Positions 23,575 to 34,274 of a DNA stretch of 64,000 bases are shown in pieces. Source of the stretch: Apiospora phragmitis (lineage: Eukaryota; Ascomycota; Sordariomycetes; Amphisphaeriales; Apiosporaceae); NCBI GenBank assembly GCA_038363925.1, contig JAQQWL010000005.1, positions 3,224,001 to 3,288,000 of the forward strand, given 5' to 3'. Under the pieces are notes generated by a model. The model made no database searches. It saw nothing but the letters and a program-made list of their open reading frames with translations, and had not been told where the DNA came from. The first letter of the stretch is position 1; every line of letters begins with the position of its first letter. Made by a program: the position numbers and the translations under genes.

Positions 23575-23642
23575 GTCTCTCTTATACCGTCATCGGGTCT
23601 GCCAGAGTTGTGACGTACCTTGCGCAAGCGACACTGATCACA
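21002..23642 (-). CDS. Zn2Cys6 fungal transcription factor (one frameshift; 5' exon not resolved)
   Basis: Exons read as 23642..23619, 23509..23388, 23337..21641 and 21494..21002, about 778 residues plus an unresolved N-terminus. The binuclear cluster is split by an intron: CDQCRLRK ends one exon (GTACGT donor) and IRCDKEKPCSNCRSAKRSC opens the next, giving Cys spacing 2-6-5-2-6. A linker (MGDRLATIEALLRDL, coiled-coil-like) and a Ser/Thr-rich stretch follow, then the fungal-specific TF domain with RPSLAWLLTERAANMCRTLG and VFWSAYMLDKGLSLRLGR. The C-terminus ends DLSSFNTSMW. Near 22735-22748 the frame changes by one missing base between SARAP and MMLLVV. The intron between the cluster exons contains a CT microsatellite. 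The first coding exon should lie upstream of 23643; a frame from 23879 is a candidate but I found no convincing donor. The target genes are unknown. Confidence 0.8.
23536..23582. repeat. CT microsatellite inside the Zn2Cys6 intron
   Basis: A run of about 14 CT dinucleotides, followed by interrupted CTGTCTCT units. On the coding strand it is a GA tract in the intron that separates the two halves of the zinc cluster. Confidence 0.85.
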
Positions 23643-25000
23643 CTATGTACGCCACACCAATCAATGTCAGTCTTTGGATGGAATGTCATCGGGCTGCATT
23701 CGATGAGACGAGGCCATATCGGGCATCTCAATGCAAAATCGGCGGCCGAGGGAGGCCGTCGGATGCAAAAGCCCAAGGGGTGGTAGGATTCGGGCATTTG
23801 GGGTTGACTGATTGGGACTTACGGCTCTCCGAACGCCTGGCGGACTGGCCCCACCCATCGTCTCGGCTTCGGCGTCCATGGCTGCTGGCTGGCTTCAATT
23901 CAATCCAAACCCAATAATGAATAGCTCATGACCAATCCCGAGATGATTCCTTTGAATACTAAAAATACAGGTAAAAGACCAGTGCGATAGGCCTTTGTAG
24001 GTAAAAAAGATGGCATTCCTCGATTGGAAATCGATGGACTGTCTGCCTGTATTCGTGTTCGAGTTTGGCCGAGTGCAGCCAAAGGGGAAGCCTAAAAGGG
24101 CGGCTTCCGCGCGTCCCGAGGCTTGTTCCGCCCCAAAACATCTCATGATCAGGACATAACACTCTGATCACCTCACGAAACGCTTGATACAACTCAACTA
24201 TTTCGAAGAACAAAGCGAAAGCAATAAGAAATCACTTGAGATAGTGGATATTACCGAGCCTTTTATTGACTGATTACTGACCATGGATACAACTAGTCGT
24301 ACAGTGGATTGACCTCTCTTTGGTAGGAATTGGTTAGTCTGGTCAGAGGTCGAAGCCTGGTCACGTGCTGCAACATCCACTCATTGAACTCAACAACTCG
24401 AATGATCAATTGGCCTTTCGTCCGGCAGTTCAGAGATGTGCCTCGAGTTATGTGCTGCTGGGTCTTCCGGTGAAAATCCGAGCAAAGCCATTTCATCAAG
24501 ATTTGGCCAGTGTCTTTGCTTCATACGGGTATCTGTTCTCAGTGCCGTCGTCGTGTTATTGGGCGATCCCTAGCACGGATACTAGTTGATGCAAGCGCGA
24601 CCTAATTAACACTTCGACTTCGGGCCAACTTGTCAGCGAGGCCTTATATTACAGCTCACCTTGGATAATTCAACCAACGATAAACCTGCGAGTGGAAGAG
24701 AAAGACGCCACTACCTTCGACTTTAAGGAGCGCCTTCTCAGTCCGGCTCAAGTATGACGATCCAGAATTTCTGTTATATGGTTATCGACAGCTGAGCCGC
24801 GAAGTCCGATAGCCAGCACAGGAACAATATTCCGCTACCGAATCCTGCCTACAAACAGTTCTCCAAGAACTATAGATGTGAGGCTTCCCGTACCCTACCA
24901 ATCGCATAATAAGATATCAAATTTCGTTTCCCAGATCTACGTAGCTCACAAGTACTGCCAAGTTATTGTCCTGTTGTACCCTTATATCTCTCTAATAATC
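23643..25000. other. Intergenic region with possible 5' exon
   Basis: The first 240 bases may contain the 5' exon of the Zn2Cys6 regulator on the minus strand (a 70-codon frame from 23879). The rest shows no supported gene. Confidence 0.4.
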
Positions 25001-26702
25001 TTAGCCGAATAGGCCCTCCGAGTCCTGCCATATCGTTTCCTGTCCCTCTTGATATTCTAGTCCTACCGGGTCCCATAACGTGAAGCCTATCTTTTCATAC
25101 CCATCCCGGCCGTCTAAGATCCTGTGCGGTCGCAACAGCAAGCCTACGTCTCGATGTAGAAATACGAACTTTTCAAACAGTGACTGGTCCCGGTGTCCCT
25201 CCGATGTTTGGTGGCGACCTGGAATCCGAAGAGAACCAAGAAGAAGCACTCTCATATCCTTGACGTCCGGATCATCCCGCATGCTGGCAATATCTGCAAA
25301 GGCCTGGTGGCGTCCCACCCTCCTACTGAGAACAACCCAGGCGTTATAACGTATAGGAAGAGCCCCATACCAGGTATTCCATGGTACCGTGGGGCCCGCA
25401 AACTTGGCCCATGTTTCCCTTTGAATAACAATCGTGGATAGCCGGGTGATGGACTGTACTTTCCCACCGAGTACATAATGGTCCCATGCCCTAAAAGCCA
25501 TCCAGGGCAAGGACACGGAAGAAGCCATCATCCAAAGCTTCCCCTATGGGACACGCTGGGCTTTGTAGGACGAGCTGGCTAAAGATTGGGTATTTCAAAA
25601 GAAGCGCCTCTGCGAGTTGCAACTCAAGCTCTTCCAGGGTGAATCCAATTTTCTTGCGAGCCTTCTCCTCCAAGGCAAGAATTTCAGGGGCGGACTTGCC
25701 AAGTCGGAGATCGAAGACCTGCATGATTCCATAAACGCGATCGACCTCTGAGTATGGGTTGCGGCGAGATGATGCCGCCAGGAGACTGAACGGATTACCT
25801 ATGACGCTACTTTCATATTTCATATCGATTACTTGTAATGTCAGATGCTCGTTTATGACACTTTCGATGATGCCGGTATCGGTGATTTCCCTGGACAACG
25901 CAGCTCTTGCAGGCGGAGTATTGGGAGAGTCCGGCTATCCTAGACCCGACAGCATCATTTGCCAAGATTGTATCCACATTTCGAGTGTAGACAGCGAAAC
26001 CTTTCCTCCGCCGTCACGTGTGGCATATAGAAACTGGTCTGTCAACCCGTCGTGGAAGATAAAAATGGATCGGGGCCTGAGGAAGGCTTCTTGGAGTGTC
26101 CAAAGAGACTTGAACCATTTGTTGTTGGTGAATGTCCTTAAACAACCCGTAGTTGATTCTAGCCAAGCCTCATCCTCCGCCGCAGTTGCTTTGCCAAGAC
26201 TTTTTTGACAATAAAGGTGGTTACGATCATGCCTACCCGCCCATTCTATAACGGTCTGGCAATTCAAATCCCAAAGCCATACAAAGGTATCCATGGCTTT
26301 TTTGAAGATCTTGACTTGGCGGCCGATTTCTGCCTCACTATCTCTCGTGTTCCTCTGGTCAATGCAGGCAATATCGAGCCACACGAAGTTGACCTCGGGG
26401 TATTCGAGATAGGTCTTGGCAGCTACCTTGATAGCTCGGTGCAAATCTTCCGTTGTGAAACATTCAGGCTTCATCCTCGGTAGGCTAGATTGCCAATCAA
26501 TACCCTCGAAGGGCATGGCTTTGACATCGGGCCTCTCGCCCGACGCCAGTCGGAAGTTTCCCCACGTATAGGAAATTGCATTGTATGCAGGTTCGACGTC
26601 GCCACCGTAGGTATTGCCGGGCTGCCATTCAAATGAAGTCAGGGTCTTGACGTGAAGAAGTCGGCGTGGCCAGGAACATTCATCATCCCAATCTTTATGC
26701 AT
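25001..26702 (-). pseudogene. HET-domain protein, disrupted
   Basis: The reading starts at the ATG at 26702. The HET core is clear: AYNAISYTWGNF, EVNFVWLDIACIDQRN, EIGRQVKIFKKAMDTFVWLWD and NNKWFKSLWTLQEAFLRPRSIF, the usual sequence around the W-x-R-x-W-x-x-Q region. At 25937-25935 an in-frame TAG interrupts the protein (SGLG, stop, PDSPNTPP), while the same frame continues with plausible protein including YSEVDRVYGIM, a motif typical of the region after HET domains. Near 25500-25560 the frame shifts by one extra base and continues PWMAFRAWDHYVLGG to a stop at 25001. No intron with acceptable signals removes either defect. TGG-to-TAG is a change RIP can make. HET proteins trigger incompatibility cell death in fungi; this copy looks inactive, although the HET core itself is intact up to the stop. 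Confidence 0.8.
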
Positions 26703-28465
26703 TGTGAGGTTCTTTGCTGGGTGATCTTGTCGTAGTTGTTGTGCAAGTAATCCTGTCGTGCCATTGTCTTAAGCTGTAGGCATCAATGCGCTTCAGCTAC
26801 AGGCGCAACATTTTCTGTGCGACAGTGTTATCCCAGTCACTAACACGGTCGTACAAGGAAAAGCCTGGTGAGCTTCTAACTAGTAGCAACGACAAAATCG
26901 TAAACAGCAGGCTACCTCAGAACTCTTCATTTTCAAGATGTGTTATTTTGCTCAAGTACTTAATACCACCAGTTCCGAGGGGGACCTCGCCACCATACTT
27001 CTGTCGCAAAACTGGATGGACTGGATACTTTTGGTGAGCATGTACATAGAGGTGATATTGTTTTCGAGTAGGCGTCAAGTCTGGCAAGTGGACATTAAAT
27101 AGTGAAGAGGGCAGTCATCAGTTACAATCGTCCTTTTTTATACCCGGAAAGTCATTTGCTAAGCAAGCGAGCTGGGATCAGGGGTGACAAATTATGTTGT
27201 TTTCATTGATGACTGCTTTCGGCATTCCGTGAACATCTCGGTTCATCGCTATCAACTCGTTTATTGGTAGTGATATTCATTTGTAGAAGCCATATCCCTG
27301 GGTTATTGTTGGACAGATACAAACCGTTAACTTTCCTCTTTATTCTTACTGTTCGATGCTCCCCGTAACTGGAGAGAGCCGAAAGCCTCGCTTGACAAAG
27401 GTATATATTTGATTTCATATATCGCCGTAGCGTCTCTCGCAGAGTCTGAAAAGCACAAGTGTCCTTACTGTGGTCTTATTATTACTTCCCCCAACTCGCA
27501 TACTTTACCGATCACCAGCTGGCAACGCCTGTCTACTACCACATTATAATATCTACAAGCTGATAGTATGTCTCCGCGTGCAGTATGAATACAAGTATGA
27601 CGCCATGTTTACCGAAGAACAGTTATGTGCATTGAATACGCGGGCTATCTGCTTTGCCTCTGTGGCAACGAAATAGTGTTCCCGCACACCAAGTATGTCT
27701 AGGACTGTAGCATCAAGTGCGGAAAGATTACCGAAACGAAGCAGATTCCTGGGCAGTGTAAGCCAACTTCAAAGTGTGACAAGTGTTACAACAAGAAAAA
27801 TCCATGAATAGTGAGTCGATCAGAACAAGCTTCCAGCGTCTCTGACTGATATGCCTTTCTACTTAGGTTCATACTGAGTGATAGCAATGACATGGCTGTC
27901 ATCTAAGAGTAATACCCTGGCTTACGCATACTGAGTAGGCAGAGGGACACATATGATACAGTTTTCTGGTGGAGCAAAATTCACTGAATTAATACATGCA
28001 TATGCTCAAACTATGCCTTATGTAATGATATTATAGCTATGAGTGGTAACACTAATTCAAGACTTTACTCCTCTACGAAATTCGAGAACTCTGAACGCAG
28101 CTCTTCTACTCTCCTTCATAACGTGCTATGCCTGCCACCTGGCAGAAGTAGAGCAGCTCGAGACTCATATTGAGGTTATTAACTTGGGATGGGAACAAGA
28201 AAAGAAGGGGAGAGTGATCGAAGCGGAATGACGACCAGGTTTCAACGGACTGGAGGTCCGGCTTTGTCACAAGCGACCAGATCTAAGACAGCAGGAAGCC
28301 ATTTCAAACAGGTGACAACCCCAAGTTTCGATCAAACCATGAGCTATATTTCTTACAGCCTCAAGGCTCTTTCAACGTCATCATACCTTCCATACAACCC
28401 AGCCCTTGAGTACCCGTCGACAATACTCCACTCATACACCTCATCCCCGCGTACAACGACAGCCC
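26703..28465. other. Intergenic region with a possible Cys-rich relic
   Basis: No confident gene in 1.76 kb. Plus-strand frames around 27430-27810 encode peptides with CPYCG, LLCLCGNE, DCSIKCGK and KCDKCYNKK, separated by stops. They look like the remains of a small cysteine-rich protein, but no start codon or splice model could be supported. Confidence 0.3.
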
Positions 28466-30497
28466 TCACAGGTCTACCAGCCTTGCGTGAGACAACTGTG
28501 TATTAAAATTGCTGACGTTGTCATCAATACTGGTATCAACACTAGCACCAGCACTGGCAGCAGTGCTTCCATCAACACTGCTAGTACTAACAGTGGATCT
28601 GGAGGCGCGCCGACCTGCTGATGATTCCTTGATGAAATCCGCCGCCCTCTCTGCCACGGCGTACACGGTGGCCTGTATATTCCCCGATGGCGTAAGGGGG
28701 AAGACACTCGCATCCACCACGCGCAAATTGGTGGTACCATGCACAACGAGCCGCTCGTCGACGACCCCACCGTCGGCGCGGGGCCGCATCGCGCAGGTGC
28801 CGGCCGGGTGGTAGCACGAAAAGGCGACTTGACGCACGATCTCCTTGGCGCGGTCGAGCGAGACGTCGGCACTCGGATAGTCCGGGTAGCGCGCGCCGGT
28901 CAAAGCGTCGGAAAAGGGCGGCGTGGACACAATGCGCTCGGTGAACTGCACGCTGCGCGCGAGAATCTCGAGGTCCAGGGGTGCGCCAGGTAGCGCGGGT
29001 CCAGCGTCGGTGCGTCCTCGATGGATGGGGACGCTATGTGCACGTTGCCGCGCCCCAGGGGGTGGCTCAGTATGGCCATGACGGCGACCTGGGGTCGGTG
29101 GAAGACGGGTGAGATGCCGTTGGGGTCTGGGACCGGGAGGCTTGCGGGGAGGAGGTGGTACTGTACCTGGTTAGATGCCGTCTTTTCCATACAGTTTCGA
29201 AGGATCTGATAATCTTTCTTGTCGTTATCGGAATCGGTGTCCTCTTACCAAGCGGCCATCGAATAGTGCTTTGACCTCGGCCTCGGGCATAACACCATCT
29301 TTGTCCACAAAGGGGGTATAAGCCGAGGCCAACGGCGACTGCGAAAGGATGCCGGTTCCTGTTTTGAGAACAGGTCCATAGCCTCCTCGGCATACTCTGG
29401 TTCCTTCAGCAGATCGAGCGAGCGGATTCCCTCTTTGACTTCGAACAGTTCCCCACGATTGGATGGTCTTGCAAGTTTTCCCCGACGTTGGGGTTGTTAA
29501 TCTTAACGGGGATGTCATGCTGTTTAAGTAGAGCACGGCCGCCAATACCGGACAGTTCCAGAACCTGGGGTGACTGGATCGCACCTGCGCACAGTATAAC
29601 TTCGTCAGTGGCGTCGATATGCTGCTCCTCGTCCGTCCCAGGCATTCGTGCGATAACACCGGTGGCGAAGATGCCACTAGAGGTCTCTTGAGTCATGATC
29701 CTGACGACCCTGGTGTTTGTCATCACAGTCAGGTTGGGACGGGCCCGCTGCTCCGGTCCGTAGTAGGCGTTCCCCGCGTAGCTGCGGCATCTCGTCACGG
29801 GCGACACCGATTCCATGTTCTGGAAGCCTCCCACCGCTTGACCGTTCCGCGGATCCCCCGTCATGCCGGAACCAAGGAGGTTGTCAAACGTCCTCACCCA
29901 CGCGCCGTTCAGGAGTCGGGGTAGTCCTTGCCCCAACCGATCTGAAGAGGTCCAGAGTCTCCGTCGAGGGCTGGGTCGTGCCACTTGTCCACTTGAGCCA
30001 CGTCTCGAGCGTTGGGCCCGGGCGGTGTGATGGTGGCCATCTTCCGATAATAAGGGGCTAGCTCATCAAATGACCAGCCCTCGTTTCCCAGGGCGCCCCA
30101 GCCATCTATGTTGTCCCGCGATGGGTACATCATGACCATGATGTTCATAGCAGACGAGCCACCGAGCTGCTTGCCGCGTGGCTGGGCAATTACGCGATCA
30201 TTCAGATACGGCTGCAGGCCCAACGAACGAGGACATAGTATCAGCAAGTGGCCAACCAAGGTTGGAGATGGGGAGTGATCGGGTATTGGTTACCTGGCGT
30301 GTAGAGCGGAACATCCAGTCGTACTCAGGATTACCGATCTGTGTGGAGAACAGACCTGGAGTTAAGACAGCCTGGTCGGAGCTCTTATCGGCGCCGGCCT
30401 CGATGACCAGGACGGTCACGTTTGGGTCTTCGCTGAGACGCGAGGCGACCACCATGCCGGCGGTGCCACCGCCGATAACGACGTAGTTGAACGGCAT
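28466..30497 (-). CDS. GMC oxidoreductase (four frameshifts as read)
   Basis: Three exons, 30497..30294, 30211..29249 and 29205..28466, with GT-AG introns. With four single-base restorations the protein is 636 residues, normal for the family. Motifs: the FAD-binding YVVIGGGTAGMVVASRL at the N-terminus, VLVIEAG, PRGKQLGGSSAMN, AGAIQSPQVLELSGIG, VGENLQDHP, and the C-terminal catalytic YHPAGTCAM with PSGNIQATVYAVAE. The four breaks are near 29912 (C run), 29451-29454 (G4 on the coding strand), 29362-29365 (A4) and 28978-28981 (C4). In each case one extra base of the homopolymer restores a conserved junction. No signal peptide is visible. Choline dehydrogenase-, aryl-alcohol- or sugar-oxidase-type substrates are all possible. 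It lies close to SnoaL-like and terpene-cyclase-like genes, which suggests but does not prove a secondary-metabolism role. Confidence 0.82.
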
Positions 30498-31872
30498 TTT
30501 GTTGCTACTGTTTGAAGAATGAGCCTATCCCCTGGCCAATTTTGTTGGCCCGTCCCGGAAGAGTTCCGTCGTACCAGCTATCAACCCCGACGTGGGGGCG
30601 CTGGGGTTTGAAAGGGCCCGAGAGAAAGCAGGATGCGTTTTGCTAAAGGTTAAGGAGACCGACACCTGGGTGGCTACTCATAGCTTTTGTATTGTCGTTT
30701 CTACTAGCCGGATGATTCTTGGGATGGAATAGAAGGAAAATAAATCCCCAACAGATACCGCCCAGAAGTAGCTGACGCCAAGGGTTTAGGTATGGTCAAA
30801 GAGTTCTACACCTCGTCTTTACAGATATGACTGCATTAGCTGTTGGCGGGGGTGCGGATGATGTTACATGTCACTATTACTACCTAGTCACAAGGAAGTT
30901 GCTACCAGTTTCCAACACACATAGACTGATACACCCTGCCCTGTCGGGAAAGAACGTGTTTCCATCCGTTTCATAGGTCCTTGCAATTCCTTTTCTCTCC
31001 TTGTTCTTTTCCTACTTTCTTTCCGATTCACACCAGATCAGCCCGATAAGAACACAGCATCCGTACGCGACGTAATCAGAATGCTACCTACTCAGGGTTC
31101 GGTGTCGGTCATCCCAGTGGGTGGCGTAGAGTCGCCAGCCGAATTGGGAAAGCTAGTCGCCCGTTATCCATCATCTGTCGGCGCAGCGGAATAACCCCAG
31201 CAGCTAGCCGCAAGAATATGCAGAGGCAACGGTCCAAGCAAATTCGACCAGGGTAAGCAACGCCAATCACGCGGGGGTTACTACAGCCGGCACCTCCTCT
31301 CAATCTATCACATCGTTCGCAAGTCTGCATGCGATGCAACAGGGGTCCGCTGGAGCCACAGTGTCGTGGTTCGCTGCATTCCTGGTTCCCGATTACCGAA
31401 CCTCTGCCCATAGCTCAAACACCTCGTACGAGAATCGGGGATCTTACCACGCCAGCCGGATCTCCTCAGATCTCCCAACAGTTTCCGGGTTGGAAGCATG
31501 CAGCTGGGGACCGCGAAAAGTATTGGATTGCATGCCAGCCCCGCTCTACCTCAAAATATCGTTGGTGTTATTTAAATGGAGTGCGATAGATTGGCCAGTG
31601 ACGAGAAAGACAATCATGCTCTTCGGGCCCGGTAGTATCGGCCATAAGCATGGTCGGATGGTCGGATATAAGAGTCCCTTGCTTTTGGATGCCATGACGC
31701 TCCGAGCTACCAAGGCCTTTAAATCCGTAAGGTGGCCGATGGATGTGACCGATGCATCCCCTTACCTATTTCAAAGGTACGGACTGATGGATTTGTTTTG
31801 GGGCATTTTAGTCTCAATCTTCTAATCAATAACAAATATACGCACCCAAGTACCGTACAGAACGACGTAAAC
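30498..31872. other. Divergent intergenic region
   Basis: A 1.37 kb gap between the GMC and SnoaL-like genes, which face away from each other. Short frames only; none shows a recognised domain. Confidence 0.4.
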
Positions 31873-32595
31873 ATGTCTGCACCCTATAATTACCGAGTTA
31901 CTGCTAGACAAGGAGAACATCCGGGACACTATCCTCCGAATGGTGAGCCGCCCCCTAATCCTGTCACCACTCTGGGACGCAAGGGTACGCTACTGACAGC
32001 CTAACATCAGATGTTCGCCTACGACGAGCGCGACTCGGAGGCGCTGGTCAATTCCGTGTACGCACCGGAAGTCACCATCAACTACGACACCAGTCTGCTG
32101 GGGAAAGGCGCGGAAACCATGCCGAACACGGAGTGGGCCAAGAGACTCGAGCATCTCCATGATCGCTTCGACACCACGCAGCACATTGTGCAGTGAGTCG
32201 TTGGCATGTCTCTTCTTATATCCAGTCTGATCCGGCTTCTCATAGGTCACTGCAGCAACCTTTTGGTCGAGTTGCCGCAGCCGGGTGACGAGGGCCTGTG
32301 CCTCGTCCCGACAGGTGCAAGGTCTCGGCTTACGCCCATGGCATCTTCTACAAGCGAGACGCTGAGGGGCAACCGACTATCATGGCCCGGCGTCAGGGAG
32401 TAAGTCTGCCTTGCTACCAAATCATATACCCTGTTTGGTTTTCTCACCTAGCATATTCTAAAACTTTCAATTGTTAAGGGCCGTTACGATCCTGGCCTTG
32501 CTAGACTGGATGCGAAGGAAGACCTGGGGGCCAACCCATGGCGAATCAAGGTACAGAACGTACGGCTGGATTGGCAGGACAAGAATCAACATTAA
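31873..32595 (+). CDS. SnoaL-like (NTF2 fold) protein, 5' end uncertain
   Basis: The well-supported part is three exons, 32011..32192, 32315..32399 and 32479..32595, with good donors (GTGAGT, GTAAGT) and phases that fit; 127 residues from the ATG at 32011. The SnoaL-like pattern is plain: FAYDERDSEALVNSVYAPEVTINYD, RFDTTQHIVQ, CKVSAYAHGIFYKRD, a GRYDPGLARLD segment and final WRIKVQNVRLDWQD. An upstream ATG at 31873 (MSAPYNYRVTARQ) probably starts the gene. However, the obvious donor there (GTGAGC, phase 1) does not fit the acceptor before 32011 (phase 0), so either a small exon or a lost base is involved. SnoaL-like enzymes include polyketide cyclases, dehydratases and hydroxylases; the substrate is unknown. 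Neighbours are the GMC oxidoreductase and an amidase fragment. Confidence 0.75.
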
Positions 32596-32639
32596 GTAGG
32601 CCAGTCAACACGCGCACACGAGTTTTGCGAGCTCCAGAT

Positions 32640-33530
32640 TGAATTCGAGTCTGTTGAGTAGTCAAGGTAGCCAAAGGGAGCTGGTTGGCACGAGCGGCCA
32701 ACAGCCTTTTCCTCGTGCTCTCCGTGCTCCGGAGAACTGCTTCACGGCCGGAACCTCGTAGGTCGGGACACAGCCCTCATTGATGCCTCCCACGTAGGCG
32801 GCGTTGGGCTCGGTCCAGTTCAAAACGAAGTGGCCGTTACGACTGAGTAGTGCTACTGGCAACTATTGGGAAATCTTGTTCTGGTTGACGTCGGCCAGGG
32901 TGGTCGCGTTCCAGAATCATCCATTCTGAGAGAATCACCCCACCCTTGTGATGCTAGCTGAGAAAGTTGTGATGTTTTCCACATCGTCGGACCTGGGTAA
33001 ACCGTCTCCACAGCGACACTTAGCGGTTTGAATTCGTAGTTGGCAACAAGTGGAAGTCAACTTCCTTGATCACCGCCCCGAGGCTCTTTAGAGTCTTGGC
33101 AGCACTGTTCCATAGTTCTCGGGCCGACAGCCGCAGGTTGAGGGGCAGGGCCATTGCTGTCAATGTACATACTTGAAACACCAAAATGTTTGCCCTTGAG
33201 GGCGTTGGGATCTGTTAGGTCGGTAAATCACCTCGGCCTGACGGTCTGGGGTGCCGGCAACCAGATCCAGGGCAGCCCAAGCCGGAAATCCCCCTCGGCA
33301 CGGTAATCGCCAACGACAGGTACGTTGAGAACATGAAGCATGACCTTTACTGTCGTCGTCTGAGACACGGCCGCATCTACGATGGGGAAAAGCGGCCAGT
33401 TACCACGAATGTAGAATACGCCGCGGAAAGGTGTGTAGGCGACAAGTCCATTATTAGAGGCCGGCGAACGCCCCAAGAAGATCAACTCAAAGTCGAGCCA
33501 CCAGTTCACGGTCTATATTAGACGGTGGCA
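32640..33530 (-). pseudogene. Amidase-signature enzyme, fragment
   Basis: On the minus strand the segment from 33509 reads RSPASNNGLVAYTPFRGVF, IRGNWPLFPIVDAAV, VLNVPVVGDYRAEGDF and LPWIWLPAPQTVRP, matching the part of fungal amidases just after the catalytic serine. The frame then stops and the next section, DLTDPNALKGKHFGVSSMYID and ELWNSAAKTLKSLGAVIKEVDF, follows in other frames with further stops. The upstream part with the Lys-Ser-Ser catalytic triad is absent between here and 34 kb. This is a decayed 5'-truncated copy. The breaks are too many to be explained by one or two read errors. Confidence 0.65.
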
Positions 33531-33726
33531 GGTTCTCGGGTGACCACTTTAAGAAACAGTTAAAGCAAACGGAGAGAAACCAAATTGCAGGGGGCCAAAT
33601 TAAGGTCGTTAGTAGTTCCTACTGGATAAACAGCATCTTAATTGGGGCTTGAACTGGTCCATTTGAAATAATCTCGTCTTTTTCCGTTTGCCCACCCAAC
33701 AGAAGAGTCAGTGCATTGCATCTGCA
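33531..33726. other. Intergenic, no gene seen
   Basis: Region where the 5' half of the amidase would be expected; no amidase signature remains in any frame. Confidence 0.35.
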
Positions 33727-34274
33727 TCAGATCGGAAAGTGATGCATGCAGAACATCGTCGCTATCTGCGACGGTCTATCGAGGCCAAGAGTGCCCAGAA
33801 CTAAGACAGGGCCCGGCTTGTGGCCAACTACCGCCAGGATTTCCGAGTTCAAGCGCTCGTGGGAGGATTCCGCGAGATCCTGGGGGGGGTCCTGCGGCGG
33901 AGGAGAGGAAGAAGGTTCAAAAAGGCGAGGGAGGCTCCCTAGGACCATATCCTTCGTAGCAGCGGAAATATTGAAGTAGGAGTGAGTATGGGTAGGAAAA
34001 GCCAATTGGCCCATCACAAGCTTTGTCTGTTCATAGTTCATCTGAACCAAAAAGGCCTGAGATCTGTCATGTTCGAGGTGAATCAAGCGTTGAGCAAGTA
34101 AGTGCCTGGGCAAATGGCGTTATATCTCGGTCCAATTCCGAGAACCAACACGCCAAAACTGTCTGTGCCCCCGCATGATAGGTTACACAGCACGGGTGTG
34201 GCGCTTTGAGTGATGTTCGCCGCAGCTTGGACGTTCGAGCCAACTGGTGCCAGGTTCCGTGCGGCAGGTCTCAC
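33727..34274 (-). other. Unrecognised open frames, possibly a gene remnant
   Basis: Two overlapping minus-strand frames, 34274..34083 and 34113..33727, contain peptides that look protein-like (CGGTDSFGVLVLGIGPRYN; EHDRSQAFLVQMNYEQTKL; GQLAFPTHTHSYFNIS). The second is faintly like phosphotransferase-type kinases (APH fold), but no Brenner or DxD motif is visible. I cannot join the two frames by a convincing intron. It may be another remnant in this decaying stretch. Confidence 0.3.

Noticed and set aside
23667..23879. 70-codon minus-strand frame as the first exon of the Zn2Cys6 gene
   Set aside because: Plausible position and composition, but I found no donor whose phase fits the exon starting at 23642, so it is mentioned but not annotated.
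29021..30061. Plus-strand frames of 60-115 codons opposite the GMC gene
   Set aside because: Shadows of the GMC coding sequence.
34083..34274. Small minus-strand frame as an aminoglycoside-phosphotransferase-like gene
   Set aside because: Only vague similarity; no catalytic motif could be seen, so it is listed as unrecognised.
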